This document shows positions 23,794 through 31,898 of a DNA stretch of 32,966 nt, piece by piece. This DNA comes from Candidatus Fermentibacterota bacterium. Lineage in GTDB: Bacteria; JAFGKV01. The stretch covers positions 1 through 32,966 of the forward strand of contig JAUXFG010000032.1 in assembly GCA_030620115.1 (NCBI GenBank). The letters are read 5' to 3'. The notes beneath the pieces are model-generated. The model saw nothing but the letters and a program-made list of their open reading frames with translations, had not been told where the DNA came from and made no database searches. Position numbers and translations under genes: made by a program. Numbering within the stretch: position 1 is the first letter of the stretch; every line of letters starts with the position of its first letter.

Positions 23794-24194
23794 CCATCTT
23801 CGTGGACACCTCCGCGTTCTATGCGTTGCTCGACGGAGATGATTACCACCATGCTGCTGCGACAGGAGAGTGGGAACAGCTGCTCACGAGCAACGCCGTG
23901 CTTGTCACAAACGCCTTCGTGCTGGGGGAAGCCATGGCGCTCCTGCAGCATCGGATCGGACTCGACGCTGTCCAAGCCTTTCTGGAGGACATCTACCCGT
24001 TATTCCGCATCGAGTGGGTGGACGGAACCGACTTCGAAGCCGGCGCGGCCGGTGTGCTCAGCGCGCAACGCAGGGATCTCAGCCTTGTAGATTGCGTGAG
24101 TTTCTTTCTCATGCGCCGCCTCGGCATTCGTCACGCCTTCGCCTTTGATCAACATTTCAATGAGCAGGGATTCCATTGCCTGCCGCCCTCATGA
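23790..24194 (+). CDS. vapC: VapC-family PIN ribonuclease toxin (module 2)
   Basis: This 134-residue PIN domain contains MTIFVDTSAFYALLDGDD (first Asp), NAFVLGEAMALLQHRIG (Glu), LSLVDCVSFFLMRRLGI (second Asp) and AFAFDQHFNEQGFHCL (third Asp). It is a predicted Mg-dependent RNase neutralised by the upstream VapB. It begins 4 bp inside that gene and is followed by repeat-rich spacer. No other gene belongs to the operon. Confidence 0.92.
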   Translation: MTIFVDTSAFYALLDGDDYHHAAATGEWEQLLTSNAVLVTNAFVLGEAMALLQHRIGLDAVQAFLEDIYPLFRIEWVDGTDFEAGAAGVLSAQRRDLSLVDCVSFFLMRRLGIRHAFAFDQHFNEQGFHCLPPS

Positions 24195-24288
24195 TGAGCG
24201 AAGATGAGGCCGAAACCGAACTGTGCCAAGACGGGCTTGCCACGGCGAAGCGCACGCGTAGACGGAAACAGTTGCCTGGCCCGAACTT

Positions 24289-24445
24289 CTCAATAATCCC
24301 GCGCACCCAATCTCCTCCCCCTTTTACTCTGTATGATGGAGGGACGCGTTTCATCGCGTCCGCGGTGTGCAGCATAGCCGGCCACGACTCTCATCCACAA
24401 CATCATCGGGATCGGAATCGGGATCGCTATCGAGATCATCCACCC
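24289..24445. repeat. R2 repeat copy 3, left part
   Basis: It begins CTTCTCAATAATCCCGCGC, contains TATGATGGAGGGACGCG, GCGTCCGCGGTGTGCAGC and the GATCGGAATCGGGATCGC hexamer run, and ends CATCCACCCC. It is then joined to an R1 fragment at nearly the same position as the insertion in copy 1. Confidence 0.75.
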
Positions 24446-24515
24446 CCTAACCCGCACTTCTCACCGGCTTTCGTCACGAAGTGGTGTAGTTGGCTGTGGC
24501 TGTCCCGCACCCAAC
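24446..24515. repeat. R1 fragment attached to R2 copy 3
   Basis: CTAACCCGCACTTCTCACCG starts an R1 left end, followed by GTCACGAAGTGGTGTAGTTG, which matches the copy at 27197. It breaks off near 24510 with no right end. The R2 right half is also absent here, so a deletion may have removed both. Confidence 0.6.
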
Positions 24516-24524
24516 GCTTTGGTC

Positions 24525-25000
24525 GGAGGCCGGGGTCAGATCTTTGATGTTTAATATTGCCTCGTGATGAGCCCTGATTTGTCTACGGATTTCGGCCTGG
24601 AGTTACCACGACTTTCGGGGGAAAGTTGCCGCTGATTGCTGAGTCAGGCCAAACAAACGGCGATCTGACAATCCGAAGCCAACCACGATTGAGCAATTGC
24701 TGGTGAAATCCGGAACCCGCCATAATCTAACAGGGATTTGCGTCGTAATTACACGTGCAGGTATACGTATGAATCCAGTATATTCGAACCCTCTTCAAAC
24801 CCCAAACCACCGCCGTGGATAGGCACTTGTCAAACCCGTAGACAGCATGTATTCTATGGCATGATGGAGACCGTTGCGGCCCGAGGCCCTAGCGTGCGAT
24901 CGAAGCCAGGCTCCCGGCTGTCAGACCGATCCGCAGCGAATCTGGCAACCCAATGGAGATATCCGGAAACTGTAAAATGACTTGTTAGCGGCCCAAGCAC
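24525..25000. other. Gene-free stretch with REP-like and possible recombination debris
   Basis: GGGGTCAGATCTTTGATG and TTTAATATT at 24531-24555 recur in variant form at 26610-26640. I associate this type of string with REP/Y1-transposase-linked repeats, though no transposase is here. Low-complexity, moderately AT-rich sequence follows. GTTAGC at 24984 resembles the end of an attC core, but I found no matching upstream arms. No ORF up to 25121 is credible. Confidence 0.4.
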
Positions 25001-25121
25001 AAAGGGTAGAGCCACACGCTAAAATGAAGAGTGTTGTCCGATTAAATGGACTCGTCGGCGGCTTATTCCTAACTACCTGGAAGGGTTTGTTATTGAAAAG
25101 TCCACTTGAAAGGTAGCGAAA

Positions 25122-25781
25122 ATGTTGACCTCCATACTCGTACTATTGGTCATACTCTCGGCCTCCATCCACATCCGGGCGGAATATCGCGGCCCACGGC
25201 AGCACATCTACATCTTCAAACCCCTGACGATGGTGTTTATCTTGCTGATCGCCATCCTGGGACAAGCCGCTTTGCCGTTCTACAAGTATATGATTGTCAC
25301 CGGTCTCGTCTTTTCCATGGCGGGTGATGTTTTCTTGATGCTGCCCTCGGATCGGTTCGTGGCCGGGCTCGTTGCATTTCTCATTGCGCATCTCTTCTAC
25401 ATTGTGGCTTTTGTGTCAGAGATTAGTGCGCTGATATGGTGGCCATTAATCCCCCTTGTCACCTACGGCATTGTTATCTACATCATTCTCGCCCCATCTC
25501 TCAGTAAACTAAGATCGCCGGTCCTCATCTATGTTGTGGTCATCCTGATTATGGCTTGGTTAGCCTGGAATCGGTGGAGCCAAACGGGTCTAAGCGGGAC
25601 GCTTCTGGCCTCCGTCGGGGCGGTTCTGTTTGTCATTTCGGACACAATTCTAGCGATCAACCGCTTTCGCGGGGCATTCAAACCGGCCCGCGCCTTGAAC
25701 CTGGCCACATATTTCGCTGCGCAGTGGTTGATTGCCAGTTCGGTAGGGACTTTGGCGTTTTGGAAGGGTACAAGTCAATAG
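25122..25781 (+). CDS. YhhN-family membrane protein (lysoplasmalogenase-like)
   Basis: This 219-residue integral membrane protein has about seven or eight hydrophobic helices. It carries the YhhN pattern: an early FKPLTMVFILLIA, then GLVFSMAGDVFLMLPSDRFVAGLVAFLIAHLFYIVAF, and near the end GAVLFVISDTILAINRF followed by LATYFAAQWLIASS. Characterised eukaryotic and bacterial members hydrolyse the vinyl-ether bond of lysoplasmalogens; the acidic residues in AGD and SD are the likely active-site positions. ATG 25122 follows AAAGG. The gene has its own spacer of about 120 bp upstream and is followed after 139 bp by an attC-like site in cassette orientation. It may therefore be a captured gene cassette. 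Confidence 0.82.
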   Translation: MLTSILVLLVILSASIHIRAEYRGPRQHIYIFKPLTMVFILLIAILGQAALPFYKYMIVTGLVFSMAGDVFLMLPSDRFVAGLVAFLIAHLFYIVAFVSEISALIWWPLIPLVTYGIVIYIILAPSLSKLRSPVLIYVVVILIMAWLAWNRWSQTGLSGTLLASVGAVLFVISDTILAINRFRGAFKPARALNLATYFAAQWLIASSVGTLAFWKGTSQ

Positions 25782-25916
25782 CCCGGTAAGATTGGAGCAG
25801 GAAGTGGAGCTTTTGCTACTTGTGGAAAGTTTGATCTCTAAGTAGGTGAACGACCTGAATCGAACGTATGTTCAGAGAGGCAGTAATGCTGGTTCTCTTG
25901 CATGGGAAAGGTAGGG

Positions 25917-26051
25917 CCACTAACCAGCGGGGGTTGCACCCGACCGCGCTACGCGTGCGCAAATCGGCGGCCCCACGCGCTTTCAGTTAGCTTTGTGGTG
26001 AGGGTTGCTCACCACGCACTCGCGCGGCGGGTGAACCGCGGACCGTTATGC
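25917..26051 (+). other. Integron attC-like recombination site
   Basis: The 5' arm, 25921-25949, starts TAACCAGCGG and contains GGTTGCACCCGACCGCGC. The 3' arm, 26022-26048, contains GCGCGGCGGGTGAACC and ends CCGTTA, followed by TGC. The arms pair as TAAC / GTTA, a mismatched spacer, then GGTT-CACCCG-CCGCGC. There are two extra unpaired bases (G and A) on the 5' arm only. That layout of core boxes, internal loop and extrahelical bases is the hallmark of attC sites. The central part forms another hairpin (GTGGTGA/TCACCAC, 25995-26015). About 130 bp is within the usual size range. No integrase gene is in the window. Confidence 0.75.
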
Positions 26052-26076
26052 ACTTCTGAGAAAGGAGCTGATTCAG

Positions 26077-26211
26077 ATGCCGAAGCGAGATGGTAAAGGC
26101 CCCTCAACTGGAGCGAAAGGGCCTCGCGATGGTCGAGGCGAAGGTAAAGGCCGAGCACAGGGCAAGGGTGTCGGTAAGAGCAAGGGTGGTAAGAAAGGCA
26201 CCTGTAAGTAG
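26077..26211 (+). CDS. Tiny Gly/Lys-rich basic protein
   Basis: This 44-residue protein starts at ATG 26077, with AAAGGAG at good spacing. It is almost entirely Gly, Lys, Arg, Asp and Pro (MPKRDGKGPSTGAKGPRDGR and so on), with a GTCK C-terminus. It has no hydrophobic core, so it is likely disordered and could bind nucleic acid or metal. The opening MP-x-R-D-G-x-G-P resembles short proteins of the DUF5320 type, which start MPxxDGTGPxG, but it lacks their Met/Cys-rich remainder. It begins 26 bp after the attC-like site in the same orientation, as expected for the first gene of the next cassette. Confidence 0.65.
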   Translation: MPKRDGKGPSTGAKGPRDGRGEGKGRAQGKGVGKSKGGKKGTCK

Positions 26212-26326
26212 GGCACTAGGCTCATCCACTAGAGGGTGGGTCATCCATTAGCCCCGCCCCCGGCGTGCCGCCGGATTCTTCGTGAATGAGACTCGTGATA
26301 GTACAGGAGTCTCAGACAAGAGGGTA

Positions 26327-26391
26327 AGTCAAGAGAAAAGAAGACCCCTCCGTGCGAAAAACTGACTTCTTTTTTCGCTCGACTCTTTCCA
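26327..26391 (+). terminator. Imperfect hairpin with T-run after the tiny gene
   Basis: AAAAGAAG near 26335 pairs with CTTCTTTT near 26367, and further outward AGTC pairs with GACT. A run of six T follows the inner stem. It could end transcription of the 26077-26211 gene, but the loop is long and the stem AT-rich. Confidence 0.35.
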
Positions 26392-26494
26392 CTACACCGA
26401 TTCGGGGTCGTTCCCATCCCTCTCTTCGCTCCCCTTACATCGCTCAAGTTGGGTTGCAATCAGTTCACACTGATCCGCACCAGTCATCCATCGG

Positions 26495-26720
26495 GAAAAA
26501 TGGGGGACGTTACTGAAATTAGGACTTTCTTGGGGACGAATTGCATGTTAGCTTGGGCCCATGCCTAGATCATCACGGATAGACGCGCCCGGGGTCCGGT
26601 CTTTCTTGGGGGCAGATCTTTAATGTTTAATATTCGGGATCCTCGGTTTAGGCTCACATCTTTAATCGTCTCTATTGTCTCATGATATGCCCTGATATAT
26701 CTTGCTATCGATGGCTTCGT
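26495..26720. repeat. REP-like GGGGACG / GATCTTTAATG debris
   Basis: GGGGGACGTTACTGAAATTA (26503-26522) is followed by two CTTTCTTGGGG strings (26525 and 26602) and CAGATCTTTAATGTTTAAT (26616-26634). The last two resemble the string at 24536. I associate these motifs with the flanks of REP-associated Y1 transposase genes. No transposase ORF remains. The sequence up to 26880 shows no gene. Confidence 0.45.
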
Positions 26721-26882
26721 TGACGGTGTAATGGGACACTACTTCCCAAGAGATATGAGAGGTCATTGCCAAAGATGCAGACATCTAATTGCATGTTGAC
26801 TCGATATCTTCGCCTTCTGCCATCCGTGAAGTCCTATCTGATAGAGATCGGGTATCCCCTGAACATCGAAATCGTTGCCCGC

Positions 26883-26920
26883 TAAATCTCTAGTAAATCC
26901 ATAGATTTACTAGAGATTTA
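26883..26920. repeat. Perfect 17-bp inverted repeat, 4-base loop
   Basis: TAAATCTCTAGTAAATC (26883-26899), loop CATA, then the exact complement (26904-26920). It is AT-rich and not followed by a T-run. Its sequence is unrelated to the palindromes at 239 and 23236, but the style (isolated perfect hairpin in a spacer) is the same. Confidence 0.8.
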
Positions 26921-26981
26921 TTCCAACGCCAGCATATCTATGCTTTTGAGTCGTGAGGAGCGAATGGTGGACGTCCATTAG

Positions 26982-27066
26982 GCCCGGACTTCTCGCCGGC
27001 TTTCGTAGCCCTGTCCTGAGCCTGCCTAAGGGCGAAACGGTCCCGCGCAGTGCTCGGGATTCGCCA
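26982..27066. repeat. R1 fragment
   Basis: TAGGCCCGGACTTCTCGCCG and GCTTTCGTAGCCC begin an R1 left end. CGAAACGGTCCCGCGCAGTG follows. It has no right end before the R4 sequence begins at about 27093. Confidence 0.6.
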
Positions 27067-27094
27067 TCGAGGCAAGACCAATAGAGGTGGCGAA

Positions 27095-27196
27095 GATGGG
27101 ATGCAAGAATGTGAAGTTATTTCTGCGTGGAGCCTTATGTGCAGCGAAAAACGCTTGGACCCACCGCAAGAAATGAGGAATAGCGCTCTCCTCTAC
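27095..27196. repeat. R4 repeat, copy A
   Basis: About 100 bases starting near TGGGATGCAAGAATGTGAAG and running through TTATGTGCAGCGAAAAACGC to CTCTCCTCTACCCTC match 31409-31512 at roughly 85-90 percent by eye. The first 20-30 bases also occur at the start of the radical SAM gene (10340-10373) and inverted at 12751. Confidence 0.7.
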
Positions 27197-27520
27197 CCTC
27201 AACTCGCACTTCTCGCCGGCTTTCGTCACGAAGCGGTGTAGTTGGCTGTGGCTGCAAGGCTTGCGACCGAGGACCCCGGCTCTGTCAGAGCGTAGCCTGG
27301 CTCCCGGCTATATATGACAACGCCGTGACAAGCCGCCGTGGCGACTTGTCACGGCGAAGCTCGAAGAGCGCAGACAGAAGCCCGGAGGCGTGTCCTCTGC
27401 GAGGAGCCTGTGCTGAGCGACAGCGAAGTATCTGGGGGCTGATGAAGTCCGCCAGCTGGCGGAAAGAAGCCAGGCCATAGCGACTGCTGCAGCCGGAAGC
27501 TGGTGAGAAGTCCGGGTTAA
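27197..27520. repeat. R1 repeat, ~320-bp copy with internal long hairpin
   Basis: The left end is CGCACTTCTCGCCGGC and the right end GCTGGTGAGAAGTCCGGG. It contains GCTTGCGACCGAGGACCCC as in other copies. It also holds a 12-bp perfect inverted repeat (CGCCGTGACAAG at 27321-27332, complement at 27345-27356), which the short copies lack, and CTGTGCTGAGCGACAGCG, shared with 20390. Confidence 0.75.
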
Positions 27521-27722
27521 AGGTTCGCATAAGAATAGGCTCGCAGTTATGGCGCGAAACCCTCAGTGCGATCTTGGGATAGTGTCGGCCTTTGCCAGTG
27601 CCCCGCGAAGAACCTATCCTTCTCCCTATGCTCTCTTTCGATCTATGTCTTCCATTCCTTAGTTTTCACAGCGCCTTGCCTTCCTGTCTACCAAGACCCA
27701 GATCCACTCATATGCGCCGAAC

Positions 27723-27750
27723 TTGACTCTTGACTCATAGAATCTATAGG
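27723..27750 (+). promoter_or_regulatory. Possible promoter of the beta-propeller gene
   Basis: TTGACT (27723-27728) and TATAGG (27745-27750) are 16 bp apart, 44 bp before ATG 27795. A second TTGACT overlaps at 27730. The match is moderate and the assignment rests on position only. The sequence from 27521 to 27722 shows nothing recognisable. Confidence 0.4.
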
Positions 27751-27794
27751 CTACTATCCATCGATGCATGGTTGTTCTTGAAGGGAGGTTGTCC

Positions 27795-29216
27795 ATGAGA
27801 ATCATAGTATTGGTCCTTGTCCTGTTTCCATCCGTCGTCCTCTCCTGGGAAACCACATTCGGTGGTGAGGCGTATGATCGTGGGCATTGTATCATCCAGG
27901 TATGCGATGGATGTCTCATAATCGCTGGTGAAACTGAGTCATTCGGCAATGGGAACAACGACGTCTACATCGTCAAGGCTGATCGAGAGGGCGAACTCGT
28001 TTGGTTCAAGACTTTCGGATACCACAATGGCGAGGCAGCGTATGCGGTTTCGGAGTGCGAGGATGCCGGGCTGATAATCACCGGGGTGACCTCCACATTC
28101 GAGCCTTATTACAACGAGCTGTATCTCATCCGAACTGATCCTGATGGAAACCTCATATGGGAGAAGGCCATCGGCGGTGAGGAAGAAGAGATAGGGTATG
28201 CTGTCTTCGAATCAATGGATAGCTGTTTTGTTGCTGCAGGCGTCAGAGGTTTTTCGGATCCGGTCGTATATCTCGTCAAGACCGACCGCAATGGGGAGGT
28301 CTTGTGGGAACAGACTCTGGCCGGGGGCACGGGTCGAGCCGCATTGGAAACGACCGACGGTGGAATCATCATAGCCGGCCACACTGGGAACTGGGGTGGA
28401 GGCGACAGAGATATCTTGATAATCAAGACTGATCGCGATGGAACCCAAGAGTGGTTGCGCACATTCCCGTGTGACGGAGATAATCGAGCCTATGCCATTG
28501 CGGAGACCGCTGACGGTGGATTCATCATTTCCGGATACAATGACGTAGGATCCGGCGTCGGCCGCGATGACATCTATCTTCTGAAAGTGGATGGCAATGG
28601 GAATCAGCTGTGGGACTACGAGCATGGGGAAAGCAATGATGACCGGGGCTACTCCGTCATTCAGACGGATGACGGTGGTTTTGCGGTTTGTGGCGAAACC
28701 TATTCGTTCGATGTTGATCACAGCGATGTATATGTCGTCAAGACGGACCAATATGGTCGCCTGCAGTGGGAGAAGACATTCGGTGGCTATCACTTCGACG
28801 GCGGGACCTGTTTGATCGAAGCGGCGAACGGCGATCTTGTGGCCACCGGTACGACGATGTCCTATGGCGCCGGCCTCATCGATGTCTACCTGATAAACAT
28901 CGAGGCACAGACCGCCGATCCTTTGCTGATCCCGGATGGACGCGAGAAGTATACACTGTCGAACTTCCCCAGCCCCTTTTCAGGGAATACGTCGATTGCT
29001 TTCATGATCCCTCAACCGGGGGTGGTTCATTTGGATATCTATAATGCGCGAGGTGAGATCACGGGCGTCTTGGTCCACGGCTATCTCGATCGAGGATGCC
29101 ACCAGATCTCTTGGCAACCGTCAAAGAATGGGAAATTGGCCTCGGGCGTTTACTGGTGCCGCCTGCAACTGAACGGCTCCGTGCTCTGCACGCGCCCCAT
29201 GACTCGAGTCAGGTAA
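27795..29216 (+). CDS. Secreted beta-propeller-like repeat protein with FlgD-type tail
   Basis: This protein is 473 residues from ATG 27795, with GGGAGG upstream. The signal peptide is MRIIVLVLVLFPSVVLS. Seven repeats of about 50 residues follow. Each has the order WxKTFGG, xxGYAVxETxDGGFIIxG and DVYLVKTDxxGxLxW. This is the pattern of secreted proteins annotated as PQQ-like or T9SS-associated propellers. The last 85 residues form the tail: SNFPSPFSGNTSIAFMIPQ, VHLDIYNARGEI, HQISWQ and ASGVYWCRLQLNG. The end (MTRVR) is basic, as in its neighbours. It is probably displayed on the surface; the ligand is unknown. It converges with the gene at 29297. Confidence 0.75.
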   Translation: MRIIVLVLVLFPSVVLSWETTFGGEAYDRGHCIIQVCDGCLIIAGETESFGNGNNDVYIVKADREGELVWFKTFGYHNGEAAYAVSECEDAGLIITGVTSTFEPYYNELYLIRTDPDGNLIWEKAIGGEEEEIGYAVFESMDSCFVAAGVRGFSDPVVYLVKTDRNGEVLWEQTLAGGTGRAALETTDGGIIIAGHTGNWGGGDRDILIIKTDRDGTQEWLRTFPCDGDNRAYAIAETADGGFIISGYNDVGSGVGRDDIYLLKVDGNGNQLWDYEHGESNDDRGYSVIQTDDGGFAVCGETYSFDVDHSDVYVVKTDQYGRLQWEKTFGGYHFDGGTCLIEAANGDLVATGTTMSYGAGLIDVYLINIEAQTADPLLIPDGREKYTLSNFPSPFSGNTSIAFMIPQPGVVHLDIYNARGEITGVLVHGYLDRGCHQISWQPSKNGKLASGVYWCRLQLNGSVLCTRPMTRVR

Positions 29217-29296
29217 GAGCAGCAACTGTTCACCTGCTGCGAGTTGCTCACGATCCGGATAGCCCGGGTGGCAATCGATCAGTGTTGACTCAGGAA

Positions 29297-30901
29297 CTAC
29301 CTTAGCAACACAGCCTTGGTGGTCTGCACTGATCTTCCGGCTTGGAGGTGGCAGAAATAGACACCTGAGCAAAGCGGTGCTCCAGAGTCGCTTGTCCCAT
29401 CCCAGCGAACCACGTGGCTTCCCTCCGGCAACACTGCATCTACGAGTATCAGCACACGGCGCCCTGCAACATCTCGAATCGATAGTCTGACTCTCGACTC
29501 TTTCGGGAGTTCATACAGGATTCTGGTTGTCGAAGAGAAAGGATTCGGGTCGAGCTCATGAAGGATGACCATGCGGGGTGATGAACGAGGGGAATCCTCG
29601 ACGGATACCCATTCCAGCTCAAACGCACCCATGTCAGGACGCGCTCCGTGGTATTCTTCAGGTGTCATGTTGATCAGTGTATCGCCTTCGTAGACGAGAA
29701 AGTAGGCGCCTTCATCCACACATGGTGAGTTCTGCTGAAGATGAAAATCTCCTGCTTGGGGGTCAACGAACTGTGGATTCTCGTTGATGTTGCCGTCAAG
29801 CCAATTGATTGTACCCGCATCATTCGTGGTGACTCCATCGTATCCCCCGAGCAGATCAGAAAAGCCGATGGTCAGACTATTTCCACCATGTGCCGGATCG
29901 AAATAAATCTCATCAGGCTCATTATCCCAAATGATAGCATTCACCACATCCATCATGGTCCAATCACTACACCAGATTGCTCCTCCATCCTGCAGAGCTG
30001 TGTTCTTGCTGAGCGTGACATTGACCATGCGTGGTTTGGAGACATACCCCCCGGAGAAACCGCCACCATTGAGGGCAGCGGAATTTTCCGTGATACTGAC
30101 CCAGGTAAGAATGGGACTTCCATTGTGGGGGCACGCCAAACCGCCACCACTCATGTCGGACGAGTTGTGATGGATTGAGACATTCTCAAGAACGGCATCC
30201 CCTCCGTAGGTGCAAACCATGCCGCCGCCGTCGCGCGAAGCTTGATTCCAGCAGATCTCGACATTGCTGAGTATTGGGCTGGCTGTCGAGCTGCAATGGA
30301 TCCCCCCACCTTCGCGGAAGGACATGTTATCCATGATTGTGACATCGGATATCGTCGGATTCGACATATGGCAGTAGATGCCTCCGCCATGCCAGTCTGA
30401 GGTATTGGCATCGATACTTGCATTTCTGATCAATGGATGCGAGCCGAGCACACACGCGAGCCCTCCGCCATCATCGGAAGCGTGATTGCCTGTGATCCTG
30501 ACATTTGAGATAGTCGGACTCGATCCGTTGGTGCAAAGGATCCCACCCCCATCCCCGTTGGACGAACCGTGCTCAATGGTGAACCCACAGAGCTTCCCCG
30601 CCGGGGACTCTCCGCCCGCAAAGGTGACCACGGTGCCGTTGTTTCCGCCGTCGATAGAAGTCTGGCTTATGTATGACTCGTCATCTGTAGTGAGGAAAAG
30701 ACTTCCCAAGACAATATCCTTCCCGGAAAAATCGATATTCTCAACATAAACCCCTGGATCTACAAGAACTGTATCGCCGCTGCCAGCGACACCGATCGCC
30801 GACTGAATGAATAGCTGATCCGTTGGTACGTGAATGACCGTCGCATGGAGAGGTGAAGGCCCACTCAGAAGAAATACGAGGAGGAGAAGATCCGTCTTCA
30901 T
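29297..30901 (-). CDS. Secreted Pmp-like beta-helix protein with FlgD-type tail
   Basis: This protein is 534 residues from ATG 30901, with AAGGAGC before it; an extension to 30979 lacks a signal sequence. The signal peptide is MKTDLLLLVFLLSGPSPLHA. VIHVPTDQLFIQSAIGVAGSGDTVLVDPGVY opens a parallel beta-helix. About ten turns then carry GGGIxC or GGGLAC, alternating with SNVxIxxNxAS, which resembles the polymorphic outer membrane protein (Pmp) repeat. Residues around 350-400 (NPQFVDPQAGDFHLQQNSPCVDEG) are the usual cap after such helices. The tail has DPNPFSSTTRILYELPKESRVRLSI, RDVAGRR, CSGVYFCHL and KAVLLR. It is probably a surface adhesin or glycan-binding protein; no catalytic motif is visible. 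Confidence 0.82.
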   Translation of the reverse strand: MKTDLLLLVFLLSGPSPLHATVIHVPTDQLFIQSAIGVAGSGDTVLVDPGVYVENIDFSGKDIVLGSLFLTTDDESYISQTSIDGGNNGTVVTFAGGESPAGKLCGFTIEHGSSNGDGGGILCTNGSSPTISNVRITGNHASDDGGGLACVLGSHPLIRNASIDANTSDWHGGGIYCHMSNPTISDVTIMDNMSFREGGGIHCSSTASPILSNVEICWNQASRDGGGMVCTYGGDAVLENVSIHHNSSDMSGGGLACPHNGSPILTWVSITENSAALNGGGFSGGYVSKPRMVNVTLSKNTALQDGGAIWCSDWTMMDVVNAIIWDNEPDEIYFDPAHGGNSLTIGFSDLLGGYDGVTTNDAGTINWLDGNINENPQFVDPQAGDFHLQQNSPCVDEGAYFLVYEGDTLINMTPEEYHGARPDMGAFELEWVSVEDSPRSSPRMVILHELDPNPFSSTTRILYELPKESRVRLSIRDVAGRRVLILVDAVLPEGSHVVRWDGTSDSGAPLCSGVYFCHLQAGRSVQTTKAVLLR

Positions 30902-31265
30902 GGCTTTGCTCCTTGCCCATAGCTGATTACGGTTGTGCGTGCGTATGTGCCAATCATGCCGTTGACCCATGTCTCTCATTCCACGCTATCTCCGCGAATT
31001 CTTTACCATCGCAGAAGACCAATCCCGGCAAAAAGGTCCAGAGGCTTCACGGGAGAATGGAAGGTAATTGCCCGGTAATCGGATCGCAATCTTCATGGTC
31101 ATAATGGTCAGAGCTCGTCGCGGTCCACGGGGGAAATGTCCAGCTCATGCAGTGATCTTCGGCGGTAACTCGATCATGGGTGAGTACTTCATGGGGACAT
31201 GCCGAATCCCGAGCAGTGGAGCAAAGGGTTCACAATCTTCGCGCACAGCTTTGCCGCATAATTGA

Positions 31266-31400
31266 TCTCCCCCATGTAGGGACATGGCATGCCATGCCCA
31301 TCGGCTTGCCGTGAGCAACGTCGATCGGTCGAAGGGGCGTAGACGGGCTTGTCACGGCGTAGTCAAAGGTAGACGGGAGGCATAGCCCCGCCGACGGCCG
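31266..31400. repeat. R3 repeat copy before R4 copy B
   Basis: CTCCCCCATGTAGGGACATG leads into GGCATGCCATGCCC, a palindrome with changes on both arms that preserve pairing relative to the 10243 copy (GGACATGGCATGCCATGCCC). CGTAGACGGGCTTGTCACGG follows. It runs into R4 copy B at about 31405. The spacer 30902-31265 shows no gene. Confidence 0.65.
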
Positions 31401-31408
31401 GATGAATA

Positions 31409-31512
31409 TAGGATACAAGAATGTGAAGTTATTTCTACGCGGAGCTTTATGTGCAGCAAAAACCGCTCGGATCCATCGCAAGAAATGGGGAATATCGCTC
31501 TCCCCTACCCTC
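31409..31512. repeat. R4 repeat, copy B
   Basis: It starts GGATACAAGAATGTGAAG, contains TTATGTGCAGCAAAAACCGC and ends CTCTCCCCTACCCTC. It is paired with 27095-27196. After it, 31513-31760 has no recognisable gene. A TATAAT at 31752 has no fitting -35 box. Confidence 0.7.
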
Positions 31513-31762
31513 TAATCTAGAACCACTTGGATACAGTACCGCTCGGCCATCTCGGATTCGAATTGAACGGAGCAACAAGTGATCTGGTCATGCTATCTCT
31601 CTGTTTCTTCATTTCAATGCCCATATATCACTCCCCATTGGTTCTTCTCATCGCCTTGAGTCAACCTCAAACCATTGGATTCCGCTGAATACCTGTTGCC
31701 TTCGCTTCTATGAGGAGCTATATATGTATATATTTGTAGGCCGAACTATCCTATAATCCCTG

Positions 31763-31791
31763 TTCGGACGTCGGATGCGCCGCCGTCCGAA
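31763..31791. promoter_or_regulatory. Inverted repeat upstream of the PIN gene
   Basis: TTCGGACG (31763-31770) and CGTCCGAA (31784-31791) form an 8-bp inverted repeat with a 13-base centre, about 110 bp before the PIN gene start. It could be an operator for the toxin-antitoxin pair, or just another spacer hairpin. Confidence 0.3.
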
Positions 31792-31898
31792 TGTGCGCGA
31801 GCTGCTTTGCAGGCGACGCATTGGGCTCGGGAACGATTTGACAGCGTTGCCGATGCGCTTCTTCCTATGGTGGACTGTGGGTGATGATGGAGGTTTTG

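Noticed and set aside
24723-24990. Second attC site upstream of the YhhN-like gene
   Set aside because: GTTAGC at 24984 and CTAAC at 24727 can be paired only over about nine bases, the spacing of 260 bp is too long, and extrahelical-base geometry is absent.
27026-27229. Minus-strand short ORFs with FFAAHKAPRRNNFTFLHPIF at 27026-27229 and 31230-31481
   Set aside because: The shared peptide is only the translation of repeat R4; the frames differ outside it and no start signals are present.
31530-31570. Possible tRNA-Ser/Leu 5' fragment on the minus strand
   Set aside because: GAGATGGCCGAGCGGT matches a tRNA D-arm region, but there is no anticodon arm, T-arm or acceptor pairing; the match is short and isolated.
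31728-31760. Promoter with TATAAT before the PIN gene
   Set aside because: No -35 box at 16-18 bp; the distance to the start codon is about 140 bp, with AT-rich sequence around it.
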